Positions 57,061 through 63,931 of a stretch of DNA of 63,931 nucleotides are shown piece after piece. Location: contig JANSXS010000016.1 of assembly GCA_024742835.1 (NCBI GenBank), positions 1 to 63,931 of the forward strand, read 5' to 3'. Source of the stretch: Paracoccaceae bacterium (GTDB taxonomy: Bacteria > Pseudomonadota > Alphaproteobacteria > Rhodobacterales > Rhodobacteraceae). Positions within the stretch are counted from its first letter, which is position 1, and each line of letters starts with the position of its first letter. The notes under the pieces were generated by a model. It did no database searches. It was given only the letters and a program-made list of their open reading frames with translations, and was not told the origin of the DNA. Both the position numbers and the translations under genes were made by a program.

Positions 57061-58734
57061 ATGGCCGAACTGCTGACTGCCGCGCAGATGGGTGCCATCG
57101 AGCAGGCGGCCATCGACTCGGGTCGGGTGACGGGGCTGGAACTGATGGAGCGTGCCGGGCGCGGCGTGGTCGCGGCGGTGTTCGAGCAGTGGCCCGAGCT
57201 GGCCCTTGCGCCGCATCGCGCAGTGGTTCTGTGCGGGCCGGGCAATAATGGCGGTGACGGTTTCGTTATCGCGCGGATGTTGCGGGATCACGGTTGGCAA
57301 GTGGCGGTTTATCTTCTGGGCACCTATGGCAAGTTGCCTCCGGATGCGCGCGCAAATGCCGATCTTTGGGCGCAAACCGGGCGGATCGCCCCCTTGAAGG
57401 CCGATACCGACCCCTTGGATACGCAACCGGCGCTGGTGGTGGACGCCCTGTTCGGCACCGGGCTGTCCCGGCCCGTCGAGGGGGCTGGCCCGCTTTTCGC
57501 CGACCTGCGTCAGGGGTCCGCGTGGGTCGTTTCGGTCGACCTGCCAAGCGGGCTTTGCGGCGATAGCGGCAGGGTTCTGACGCCTGCAACAAGTGACCAT
57601 TCGGACGCCTTTTGTATCCGCAGTGACCTGACAGTGACCTTTCACAGCGGAAAGACGGGTCATTATCTGGCCTCTGGACCGGCTCTGTGTGGTCGGCTTT
57701 GTGTGGCGGATATTGGGCTGAACACCGATGACGCGATCAGTCAGGTCGCGTTGGATGCGCTTCGGGCCAGTCCGAATTCGGTTTCGGGCGATGTGGTGCG
57801 GCTTGTGGGGCAGGGGGCGGGCAGGGCCGTGCCGGAGATGCTGGGCAAGATGAGCGATGCCCATAAATACAGCCACGGTCACGCGCTGGTCCTGTCGGGC
57901 GGCGCGGGTCGGACCGGTGCCGCGCGCCTTTGCGCGCGCGCGGCGCTGAGGATCGGGGCGGGGCTTGTCACACTCGGCGTGCCTCCCTCCGCCCAGCAGG
58001 AGGTGGCGTGCCAGATCACCGCACTGATGCTGCGCCGGATCGACGGGGGCGAATCCCTTGCCGAGGTGCTAGGGGATCGCCGGATAAACGCGCTGTGCCT
58101 TGGTCCCGGTCTTGGCCTGTCACGGGCGCGCGATCTGGTGCCCGCGGCGCTTGCAGCTACGCGCGCAAGTGCCTTTGACGCCACGGACCCGGATCAGGGC
58201 CTGCACGGGGGGTGCGTTCTGGATGCGGATGCGCTGACGGCGTTTGCCGATGCGCCCGAGGATCTGTTCGGATTGCTGCACGGGCGTTGCGTGTTGACAC
58301 CGCATGGGGGCGAATTCGCGCGGTTGTTCCCGGATCTGGCGGCAAGGCTGGATGGGCCGTGCAACACGGGCCCGGCCTGGTCCAAGGTCGATGCAACACG
58401 CGCGGCGGCCAGGCGGGCGGGCTGCGTGGTGCTGTTCAAGGGGCCGGATACCGTGATCGCGGCACCTGACGGGCGCTGTTCGATCACGTCCGCGCAATAT
58501 GAGTGCGCGGCACCTTGGCTGGCGACCGCCGGCGCGGGCGATGTGCTGGCCGGGTTCATCGCCGGGCTTTTGGCGCGCGGTCTTGCTTCGGTGGTTGCAG
58601 CCGAGGCGGCCGCCTGGATGCATGTGGAATGCGCGCGCGCCTTCGGGCCCGGCCTGATTGCCGAGGATCTGCCAGAGATGGTGCCGCATGTTTTGCGCGC
58701 TCGTACCACCGCCCCGGATGGACGGCGGCTTTAA
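57061..58734 (+). CDS. nnr: bifunctional NAD(P)H-hydrate epimerase / ADP-dependent dehydratase
   Basis: The 557 residues hold an N-terminal YjeF epimerase domain (AAIDSGRVTGLELMERAG, GPGNNGGDGFVIAR) and a C-terminal dehydratase domain from about residue 260 with GPGLGLSRARD and ATAGAGDVLAGFIAG. It repairs hydrated NAD(P)H. ATG 57061 follows AAAGGAG. The frame is open upstream into glnB, but that part is antisense. It is divergent from glnB. Confidence 0.95.
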   Translation: MAELLTAAQMGAIEQAAIDSGRVTGLELMERAGRGVVAAVFEQWPELALAPHRAVVLCGPGNNGGDGFVIARMLRDHGWQVAVYLLGTYGKLPPDARANADLWAQTGRIAPLKADTDPLDTQPALVVDALFGTGLSRPVEGAGPLFADLRQGSAWVVSVDLPSGLCGDSGRVLTPATSDHSDAFCIRSDLTVTFHSGKTGHYLASGPALCGRLCVADIGLNTDDAISQVALDALRASPNSVSGDVVRLVGQGAGRAVPEMLGKMSDAHKYSHGHALVLSGGAGRTGAARLCARAALRIGAGLVTLGVPPSAQQEVACQITALMLRRIDGGESLAEVLGDRRINALCLGPGLGLSRARDLVPAALAATRASAFDATDPDQGLHGGCVLDADALTAFADAPEDLFGLLHGRCVLTPHGGEFARLFPDLAARLDGPCNTGPAWSKVDATRAAARRAGCVVLFKGPDTVIAAPDGRCSITSAQYECAAPWLATAGAGDVLAGFIAGLLARGLASVVAAEAAAWMHVECARAFGPGLIAEDLPEMVPHVLRARTTAPDGRRL

Positions 58735-58763
58735 AGCCGGTGCGCGTCAGGACGCCAAAATGG

Positions 58764-59225
58764 TCAAGCCGCTTTTGCCGCCGCGTCGACCTTGCCATGG
58801 CTGCCAAGTTCCAACCCGTCGACATACAGCACATGCGGCGTGTCGAAATCCAGCTTATAAAGGGTCATCGTGGCGTCCTCCTTCAGCGTCACGAACTCGC
58901 CATCCGCAAGACGATGGGCGGGGACCAGGGCACGGAGCGCGCCAAAGATTGCCTGCGCGCGCCAGTCGCGAATAAGAACGGTCTGCCCGGCGGGCAGTGT
59001 AACGTCGCGATCGGGACGGGTATGGCCAAGCGACCCGGCCTTGACCCGAACCGCCCGCCCGGCCACGCGGGTCTTGCGGATACCGCGCAGGATCGCCGTG
59101 CCGCTATCGCGGGTGATGATACGATCGCCGGGTTTCAAATCCGCAACGCGCGTTTCGCCGGAAAGTGTCAGGATGATCGAAGTGGCCATAAGGCCTGCCG
59201 CATCTGTTTCTGGTGTCATGGTCAT
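58764..59225 (-). CDS. Hint-domain protein without the splicing cysteine
   Basis: The 153 residues match the Hint_2 pattern (ILTLSGETRVADLKPGDRIITRDSGTAILRGI, then LPAGQTVLIRDWRA and VTLKEDATMTLYKLDFDTPHVLYVDG) found in many Roseobacter proteins. The usual Cys at the start of Hint domains is absent, so self-cleavage is unlikely. There is no signal peptide. The start may instead be ATG 59219, or 59255. Its role is unknown. Confidence 0.75.
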   Translation of the reverse strand: MTMTPETDAAGLMATSIILTLSGETRVADLKPGDRIITRDSGTAILRGIRKTRVAGRAVRVKAGSLGHTRPDRDVTLPAGQTVLIRDWRAQAIFGALRALVPAHRLADGEFVTLKEDATMTLYKLDFDTPHVLYVDGLELGSHGKVDAAAKAA

Positions 59226-59255
59226 ACTACCACGACCGACCGTTTTCGGTTCCAT

Positions 59256-59582
59256 GGGCCTATACTCGCTCTGTTACTGCCTCAGTTTTTTCCACCACAA
59301 TATGGCAAGATTTGGTGAATGTCGCGCCATTTCTGCGCCGAAAGGTCAGGTTTTTAGGTTTTGTGAGCGGCTCAGACCGGGTTTGCCACCATGCCTGGCG
59401 TGCCAGCCGACCAGTTCTGGCACCTGCCTGCGACCGCGCCGGTCAAGACATGAAAAGCCGAATCTGTCACCGTGCGGATACGCAAATATGACGGCCCGCG
59501 TGCGGCGGGACGTTGAGAGCGATCGTTTTCAGCGTGATGTACTTGCGCGGGCATTGCGGCTGTCGTATTGCGTCGCATGGAT
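59256..59582. other. intergenic region upstream of tRNA-Leu, no gene recognised
   Basis: About 330 bp. A 92-codon frame runs through it but has no recognisable product and no clear ribosome site. A probable tRNA promoter lies at 59543-59571. Confidence 0.4.
59543..59571 (+). promoter_or_regulatory. probable promoter of tRNA-Leu
   Basis: TTGCGC (59543-59548) and TATTGC (59566-59571) are spaced by 17 bp and end 11 bp before the tRNA, which fits transcription initiation just upstream. Confidence 0.45.
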
Positions 59583-59666
59583 GCGGGTGTGGCGGAATTG
59601 GTAGACGCACCAGATTTAGGTTCTGGCGCCTTTGGCGTGGGGGTTCGAGTCCCTTCACCCGCACCA
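59583..59666 (+). tRNA. tRNA-Leu, anticodon UAG
   Basis: The acceptor stem pairs GCGGGTG (59583-59589) with CACCCGC (59656-59662), followed by encoded ACCA. The anticodon stem CCAGA/TCTGG holds loop TTTAGGT with anticodon TAG at 59617-59619. The long variable arm (GCGCCTTTGGCGT) is typical of tRNA-Leu. The downstream side switches to different base composition, so the 3' end may be an integration target. Confidence 0.95.
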
Positions 59667-60145
59667 TATTATTTTCCAACGCTTTATTTTTAAGGCTTTT
59701 AGCGCGGAAAGGCTGACGGTTGTGTACCAGATGTACCGTTCCTTGTGTACCGTTTTTTTCATATGAAGCATGGCAGGTGTGATCTTGCTCCATCGGGAAA
59801 TCCGTTCTGTAGCACTGGGTGTAGAGTACATATGAATAGTTTTTTGGTAACGAATCTCAACTGCAGCAGAAGCTTACGCTAGGCCGGTGATAGTAGTGTC
59901 GCTGTCTGTCAGCCCTTCCCGGTGAGTGAGGGGACGCATGGGCCAGACGGGGTGGGTGCGGTATAGATACATAGCCAGTGCCAGTGGAATGCCCTGAGGG
60001 CTTGTAAACCACTTTGGAGGGGCATACTCCGGGCGGGGCCTAGGCGTCAAAAGACTGGACTTCGCAGATTTTTTGTGATATACTTTAAGTAGAGCGATAT
60101 TTTGCGCTCAGTAATTTATTTCTTAAAAAATAGAGGTTTTGAAAC
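59667..60145. other. intergenic leader of the accessory segment, structured, no gene
   Basis: About 480 bp without a plausible gene. Just after the tRNA there are short repeats of GTACC (59722-59750). From about 59880 to 60060 the DNA is GC-rich with several potential hairpins, unlike the AT-rich sequence around it. It could hold a small RNA or part of an origin. No integrase was found. Confidence 0.4.
60056..60084 (+). promoter_or_regulatory. probable promoter of the 60146 operon
   Basis: TGGACT (60056-60061) and TATACT (60079-60084) are spaced by 17 bp, four and five of six consensus bases. It precedes the GTG at 60146 by about 60 bp. Confidence 0.5.
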
Positions 60146-60493
60146 GTGATTTACACGCATAGAGAGGGCTCGCCCGACTACACCTTTGTGGTTCAAGTTT
60201 TCTCCAAGGACTGGCGACTTGTTGAGTGTCGCGACAACATTCAATGGATCGTACAGCGTTGGACCGGGAACCGTTGGCGGGGCGAGAGGTTCTTCAGAAC
60301 GAAGGCAGCCCTCGTGAAATACGTCTGCCGCCATGGACTTTCCGTTGACGATTTGGCTGAGCTTCCTGACAATTTCAGAAGTCAGTTCGGGTTTGGTCAG
60401 GAGGGCGCAAAATCGTTGCCCGGTGGTTACCCTTGCGGTGCGTCACAAAGCGACTCTGACCACGGTTACAGTGGCTCTGTGGAGGGCTTTTGA
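60146..60493 (+). CDS. hypothetical protein coupled to the polymerase-like gene (115 aa)
   Basis: The GTG at 60146 follows AGAGG. Residues 1-75 form a compact domain (WRLVECRDNIQWIVQRW, WRGERFFRTKAALVKYVCRHG) with alternating strands and a helix; the rest is Gly/Ser-rich and disordered. It has an odd number of cysteines and no signal peptide. The stop overlaps the next ATG by one base (TGATG). I recognise no family. It may be an accessory DNA-binding factor of the element. Confidence 0.55.
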   Translation: MIYTHREGSPDYTFVVQVFSKDWRLVECRDNIQWIVQRWTGNRWRGERFFRTKAALVKYVCRHGLSVDDLAELPDNFRSQFGFGQEGAKSLPGGYPCGASQSDSDHGYSGSVEGF

Positions 60494-61734
60494 TGCCAGA
60501 CGAGATAAAAGCACAGGGCTTCGTGAGGCCCGGGTATCGATGCTGTGACGACGAAACTGAAAGCTGGGTGCTTACCAAAGCCAAAGAGCTGGTAGGACGG
60601 AAATCTGAGACGCCAAAGGCCGGGCCAAAGTACGTTGCCTGTCTGGTTGATTTTCTGCGTACACTTCAGACAACGCCAAGTGGCTTGATCGCTTGGCCTA
60701 TGAGTGACGAGTATTACCGTGGTGCTCTCTACGGGCGTGATGTTGCCCAGAAAATGAAGGCCGGTCTGTTGGAAAAAGGCTACCTAATCGAAGTGCAGCG
60801 ACACTCCCTGAGGCTGTGTTCGGTATTTCAGGCTCAGTTGGACGAATTTCCCGATTGGCTGTCGTTTCGCAAGTCTAGGACAGTCAGCTTGGTCAAGGTA
60901 CGAGCGCCGAGTCCAAGGGTGCAAGGCAAGCTCAGGAGGGGACGACAAATTCCGATGAGGCGTTTTGATAGGCATACTGTCGGACCACTTGTTCAGGATA
61001 TGAAGACGATCAACGACATGATGGAGCACAATCCCTTGGTTGGTTCGGATGGTTCGATGTGGGACGGCTGCTGTCGTCAGTTCAATGGTGGTGATGAGAC
61101 AGGTCGGGAGTGGCGTAACCTAGGGGGGCGCATCTATGGGGATTGGCAGAATAGGTCATCTGATGAAAGGCTGCACTTCCAGCTTGGTGGTGAACCTGTT
61201 TGCGAGATCGACTTGAAGGCGTGTTACCTGTCGATGGCCAATCTTATGGCTGATGAGCCTGTAACGCTTCCCGCCGACCCATATGAGGCGATTGGCTTTG
61301 TCTGTGATCTAGAGACGAGAGAGTTGGCCAAGCGATTGGTCAATGCTGTGTTATGTAAGGACGGACCAGTGACGAGGTTTCCAAGGGGCCAAAATGGGGC
61401 CAGCTTCAGGGATGAGTTCGACATCCCCACGCGCGTCAAAGTTGCGGACTACTTGGACGACATCTACTCTGCCTTTCCCTTCCTCAAGGGCTTTCATCTG
61501 GATGGGCTTGAGTTGATGTATCGAGAGAGTGAGCTTATGGTTCAGTCCCTTCTCAAGCTGGCCCAAGTCGATGTCCCTGCCTATCCTGTCCACGATTGCC
61601 TCATTTGCCGGAGGAGTGATGAACCTGTGGCTGTAGATTTCCTTAGGCAGGTGATGAACGATAAGTTCGGAGGAGTAGTAGGCCTTGAGGTTAAAGTAGA
61701 AGGAGAAGAACCAAGGCTAGTTGTACTTGAATGA
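60493..61734 (+). CDS. protein with family-A-polymerase-like palm motifs
   Basis: The 413 residues have a helical N-terminal half (winged-helix-like, residues 20-110). A C-terminal half carries three palm-like motifs: A at 238-246 (E-I-D-L-K-A-C-Y-L, Asp 240), B-like at 276-285 (R276-x3-K280 in TRELAKRLVNAVLC) and C at 364-371 (YPVHDCLI, His 367-Asp 368). A GGRIYGDWQ stretch (211-219) precedes them. The same order occurs in family-A DNA polymerases and in unannotated polymerase-like proteins of alphaproteobacterial mobile elements. At about 400 residues it lacks the usual thumb and exonuclease. A repeat array follows directly. Polymerase activity is inferred. Confidence 0.6.
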   Translation: MPDEIKAQGFVRPGYRCCDDETESWVLTKAKELVGRKSETPKAGPKYVACLVDFLRTLQTTPSGLIAWPMSDEYYRGALYGRDVAQKMKAGLLEKGYLIEVQRHSLRLCSVFQAQLDEFPDWLSFRKSRTVSLVKVRAPSPRVQGKLRRGRQIPMRRFDRHTVGPLVQDMKTINDMMEHNPLVGSDGSMWDGCCRQFNGGDETGREWRNLGGRIYGDWQNRSSDERLHFQLGGEPVCEIDLKACYLSMANLMADEPVTLPADPYEAIGFVCDLETRELAKRLVNAVLCKDGPVTRFPRGQNGASFRDEFDIPTRVKVADYLDDIYSAFPFLKGFHLDGLELMYRESELMVQSLLKLAQVDVPAYPVHDCLICRRSDEPVAVDFLRQVMNDKFGGVVGLEVKVEGEEPRLVVLE

Positions 61735-61748
61735 GTAGTACCTTCTAG

Positions 61749-61828
61749 GAGAACACCTTAAGCACTAGGAGAACACCTTAAGCATAGATGGGGGAATTGA
61801 GAACACCTTAAGCATAGATGGGGGAATT
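61749..61828 (+). repeat. three-copy iteron-like direct repeat array
   Basis: GAGAACACCTTAAGCA occurs at 61749-61764, 61769-61784 and 61799-61814. The second and third copies extend to identical 30-bp tandem units (61769-61798 and 61799-61828). Each copy contains the palindrome CTTAAG. The array starts 14 bp after the polymerase-like gene and is followed by AT-rich DNA, as expected of a replication origin with iterons. Confidence 0.8.
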
Positions 61829-62002
61829 TATTTTTACTTTTCAGTTTCTTGACGTTCCTCCACCTTTCTTTAGAGGCTCCCATGTCCATAGGGAAAGGCT
61901 AAAAAGTCCGTCCCAAATATCGCGTTGACCAGCGGCCAAATCGTGAAGAATCCACCAGTGAACATGAAATCGAGCGCCTTTAGTAAGGGGCGGCTGAGCA
62001 TT

Positions 62003-62473
62003 CTATTTATTCGCAACCATCGAGAATACTCCACCCTCATACAGATACCATGCGCGCTTTCTGCTGTCGTTTGTGACGAAGGGATACAGCACTCGTGGCG
62101 GCACAAGCTCGTTTCCATTGCATGTGATCCGGTGGACAAATAGCGTGTCGCTATCCGCTTCCATATCGGCGCTAACTGGGGTGAACTTTTCGAACTCTGG
62201 GTTGTTGAAGAAGTCGTCATTGGCGTAGGTGGTGTACGTCATTGATTGACCGTTGAAGTCACACTCGTAGAAAACGCCTTCTGCATATCCACCGTTGAAC
62301 ATCTGGGTCTGTCCGGTCACTTTGTCGGGCTGAACGAACCACGCCTCACCAGTGAATTTATCAACCTTCCATGTCGTGGTCACGAAGTCTGCAGATGCAG
62401 GGCCGACCACCAACCCCAAGGCAAGAGTAGCTGCTAAGGTGCGGCTTGTGGCTATCGTGAACTGAACTTCCAT
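62003..62473 (-). CDS. secreted hypothetical protein (156 aa)
   Basis: From ATG 62473 a signal peptide (RTLAATLALGLVVGPASA) leads to a mature strand-rich protein (TTTWKVDKFTGEAWFVQPDK, YECDFNGQSMTYTTYANDD) with two cysteines. It is exported. The start lies only 14 bp from the start of the divergent gene at 62488, so each promoter would fall in the other gene's 5' region. The frame upstream is antisense to that gene. Function unknown. Confidence 0.6.
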   Translation of the reverse strand: MEVQFTIATSRTLAATLALGLVVGPASADFVTTTWKVDKFTGEAWFVQPDKVTGQTQMFNGGYAEGVFYECDFNGQSMTYTTYANDDFFNNPEFEKFTPVSADMEADSDTLFVHRITCNGNELVPPRVLYPFVTNDSRKRAWYLYEGGVFSMVANK

Positions 62474-62487
62474 GGTATCAGAGTGAC

Positions 62488-63534
62488 ATGAAACGCCTCC
62501 TCGCCTCAACCCTATTCGCTCTGCTTCCTTCATTACCCGTTGCCGCTGAGACTTGCTCAATCGAAGTGGATGGCTTGCTGTATCACCATGGCGAATGTCG
62601 CTACTCGAAGACGCTTTCTTCTGACCGGTCATGGTTGATTGAGATTGGAAGCGAGGAGACCAAGGATGGAAATTTAGGATACTGGGCGCTGATCTACGAA
62701 CAGGAAGACAGCTCATACGAAGGTCACTGGAATGGTGCCTACGGTGTCACCCGAGCACACAACCGCTTGGGCGAGATGACGTTCGAAGATGACTGCTGGG
62801 CGGGTAAAAACTCCCGGATATGCCTTGGCGTTCCTTTTGGTGGCGGTCCGACCTATCGAATTCTTGAAGGGGATCAGACGCCGCTGGACAACACCGTTGA
62901 AGCTAACGTGAACGGCACCCGGTATGTGATCGACCATGACAGCTGGGAAGACGTGGGCCCTTATGAAATCGGCCCTACGGAAGACCTTGACGGGGATGGT
63001 CAGCCGGAAACCATCGTTCAGCTATTCAATGGTGGAAATTGCTGTCCCGGTGAACTGTCAGTGATCTCGTATCGTGGGGATGGTTTCTTCGAGGTGGTGA
63101 ACGACCAGCCAATTCCAGACGGATGGGACGGGTTTGATCTTGTGGAGTTCAAAGACGAAACGCTTATCCGGGTGAACGACAAGGCTCTGGGTGTGGGGAA
63201 CTACGAGGATTGGCAGTCTCAGACAGATTATGCCCTTCGCGATGGCCAGTTGGTCAAGCTTCATGAAAGGTTCAACAGTGCCAAGCCGGTGAGCCTGATT
63301 GAGCTGACTGCAGAAGAAGTTCGCGATGCTCCGGGGCAGACGAAGACTTTGGAATTTGACCTTGATCTGGATGGTGAGCTAGATATCGTGACGTGCAAGT
63401 ACTGGGATCGGTGGGGAAGCCTGAGCTGTGACATTCAGTATGCTGGTGAAAGCCAACCGACAAAGGTGACTTGCAAGCGTTTTGCGATTTTGCCTAAGAT
63501 TTTACAAGACGCGCTCAGATTGGAATGCAATTGA
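62488..63534 (+). CDS. secreted hypothetical protein (348 aa)
   Basis: A signal peptide (KRLLASTLFALLPSLPVAAE) is followed by a protein with two Asp-rich FG-GAP/EF-like loops (DLDGDGQPETIVQ and FDLDLDGELDIVTC), suggesting calcium-binding beta-propeller parts. Cysteines occur early (ETCSIEV, HGECRYS) and in NGGNCCPGE. It is exported to the periplasm or surface. It is divergent from the other secreted gene. Function unknown. Confidence 0.7.
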   Translation: MKRLLASTLFALLPSLPVAAETCSIEVDGLLYHHGECRYSKTLSSDRSWLIEIGSEETKDGNLGYWALIYEQEDSSYEGHWNGAYGVTRAHNRLGEMTFEDDCWAGKNSRICLGVPFGGGPTYRILEGDQTPLDNTVEANVNGTRYVIDHDSWEDVGPYEIGPTEDLDGDGQPETIVQLFNGGNCCPGELSVISYRGDGFFEVVNDQPIPDGWDGFDLVEFKDETLIRVNDKALGVGNYEDWQSQTDYALRDGQLVKLHERFNSAKPVSLIELTAEEVRDAPGQTKTLEFDLDLDGELDIVTCKYWDRWGSLSCDIQYAGESQPTKVTCKRFAILPKILQDALRLECN

Positions 63535-63600
63535 ATGAACTTACTACGACGGGGTTTCTAAAGCAATAATATCATCGCTAAACCTTCTGGAACACTAGCT

Positions 63601-63931
63601 GAGACTTAGGGTCAGGACCCATTGCTTTTCGCAGCGCTGCGTGGTTCACGGCTCGAAAACCGAGTGGTGAATATGTCTGATCTTTTTTGGCTCACGGACG
63701 CGCAGATGGCGCGTTTTGCCCCCTTCTTTCCAAAGTCCCATGGCAAGCCGCGCGTAGATGATCGACGCGTTCTCAGTGGGATTATCTTCGTCAATCGCAA
63801 TGGCTTACGCTGGCGTGACGCACCCGTTGCCTATGGCCCACACAAGACGCTTTACAACCGTTGGAAACGGTGGAGCGATAAGGGGATCTTCGCGCGGATG
63901 ATGGCCGGTCTTGCCGCCGAGCACGGCGAGA
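63601..63931 (+). mobile_element. IS5-type insertion sequence, truncated by the window end
   Basis: GAGACTTAGGGTCAGGACCC starting near 63601 looks like the left terminal region of an IS5/IS427-group element. A transposase frame follows. The right end is outside the window, so the terminal repeat and target duplication cannot be checked. Confidence 0.65.
63673..63931 (+). CDS. IS5-family transposase, N-terminal part
   Basis: From ATG 63673 the reading starts SDLFWLTDAQMARFAPFFP and includes RRVLSGIIFVNRNGLRWRDAP and PHKTLYNRWKRWSDKG, the helix-turn-helix region of IS5/IS427 OrfA. The frame runs off the window at 63931, so the catalytic DDE part is not seen. Confidence 0.9.
   Translation, partial: MSDLFWLTDAQMARFAPFFPKSHGKPRVDDRRVLSGIIFVNRNGLRWRDAPVAYGPHKTLYNRWKRWSDKGIFARMMAGLAAEHGE

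Noticed and set aside
59467..59793. Leftward frame with a Val-Lys-Gly-Leu-Glu-Pro-Pro start over the tRNA
   Set aside because: This is a translation of the tRNA-Leu complement, a frequent false call.
61749..61828. CRISPR array
   Set aside because: Only three units, spaced by 20 and 30 bp, with the longer copies directly adjoining and no unique spacers or cas genes. Iteron-like instead.

Overview
The window looks like chromosome of a marine-type alphaproteobacterium in the Rhodobacterales (Roseobacter group). The signs are a heterotetrameric sarcosine oxidase operon (soxBDAG), the order yajC-secDF-DUF498-ccmABCDG, divergent nnr / glnB-glnA, a ccmI-ruvX-DUF1289 operon, high GC, and many GTG/TTG starts. 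Species cannot be read from the sequence. All calls rest on reading the sequence and recalling protein families; no search was run.

Region 1 (about 195-13,880) is an accessory island inserted at the 5' end of dusA. A broken copy of the dusA 5' end lies at 195-284 and the intact dusA starts at 13,822. The two ends share start-proximal codons and, 62 bp upstream of each ATG, the same 18-base promoter-proximal block. The cargo is a groEL without groES, a Crp/Fnr regulator, several small charged proteins, a DUF4440 protein, a chain of four-base-overlapping small genes (one broken by an amber codon), a secreted protein with seven cysteine repeats, a DUF1611/DgcN-like protein coupled to a PLP amino-acid racemase, and two transglutaminase-like proteins. 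No integrase is visible.

Region 2 (13,822-59,666) is mostly core chromosome. In order: dusA and a PhyH-like gene; DUF1289-ruvX-ccmI; soxB-(small membrane ORF)-soxD-soxA-soxG; sodB; a host-attachment-family protein; rarD; a LOG-family gene; a LysM protein; an Atm1-type ABC exporter; an RND pump with its adaptor; yfgM-like, bamB and der; a TspO-like gene; serS; yajC-secDF; the cytochrome c maturation operon ccmABCDG; a family-2-like glycosyltransferase; an orphan FbpC-like ATPase; an orphan fliG; purB; an oxidative demethylase-like gene; a lytic transglycosylase; glnA-glnB with a likely NtrC site; nnr; a Hint-like protein; and tRNA-Leu(UAG). Cytochrome c maturation is split between ccmI (16.4 kb) and ccmABCDG (44-46.7 kb).

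Region 3 (59,667-63,931) is a second accessory segment directly downstream of tRNA-Leu, with visibly lower GC and different codon use. It holds a coupled pair of genes, the second of which carries family-A-polymerase-like palm motifs, followed immediately by a three-copy iteron array. This could be an uncharacterised replication module and is the most interesting part of the window. Next come two divergent secreted proteins, then the start of an IS5-type insertion sequence cut by the window end.
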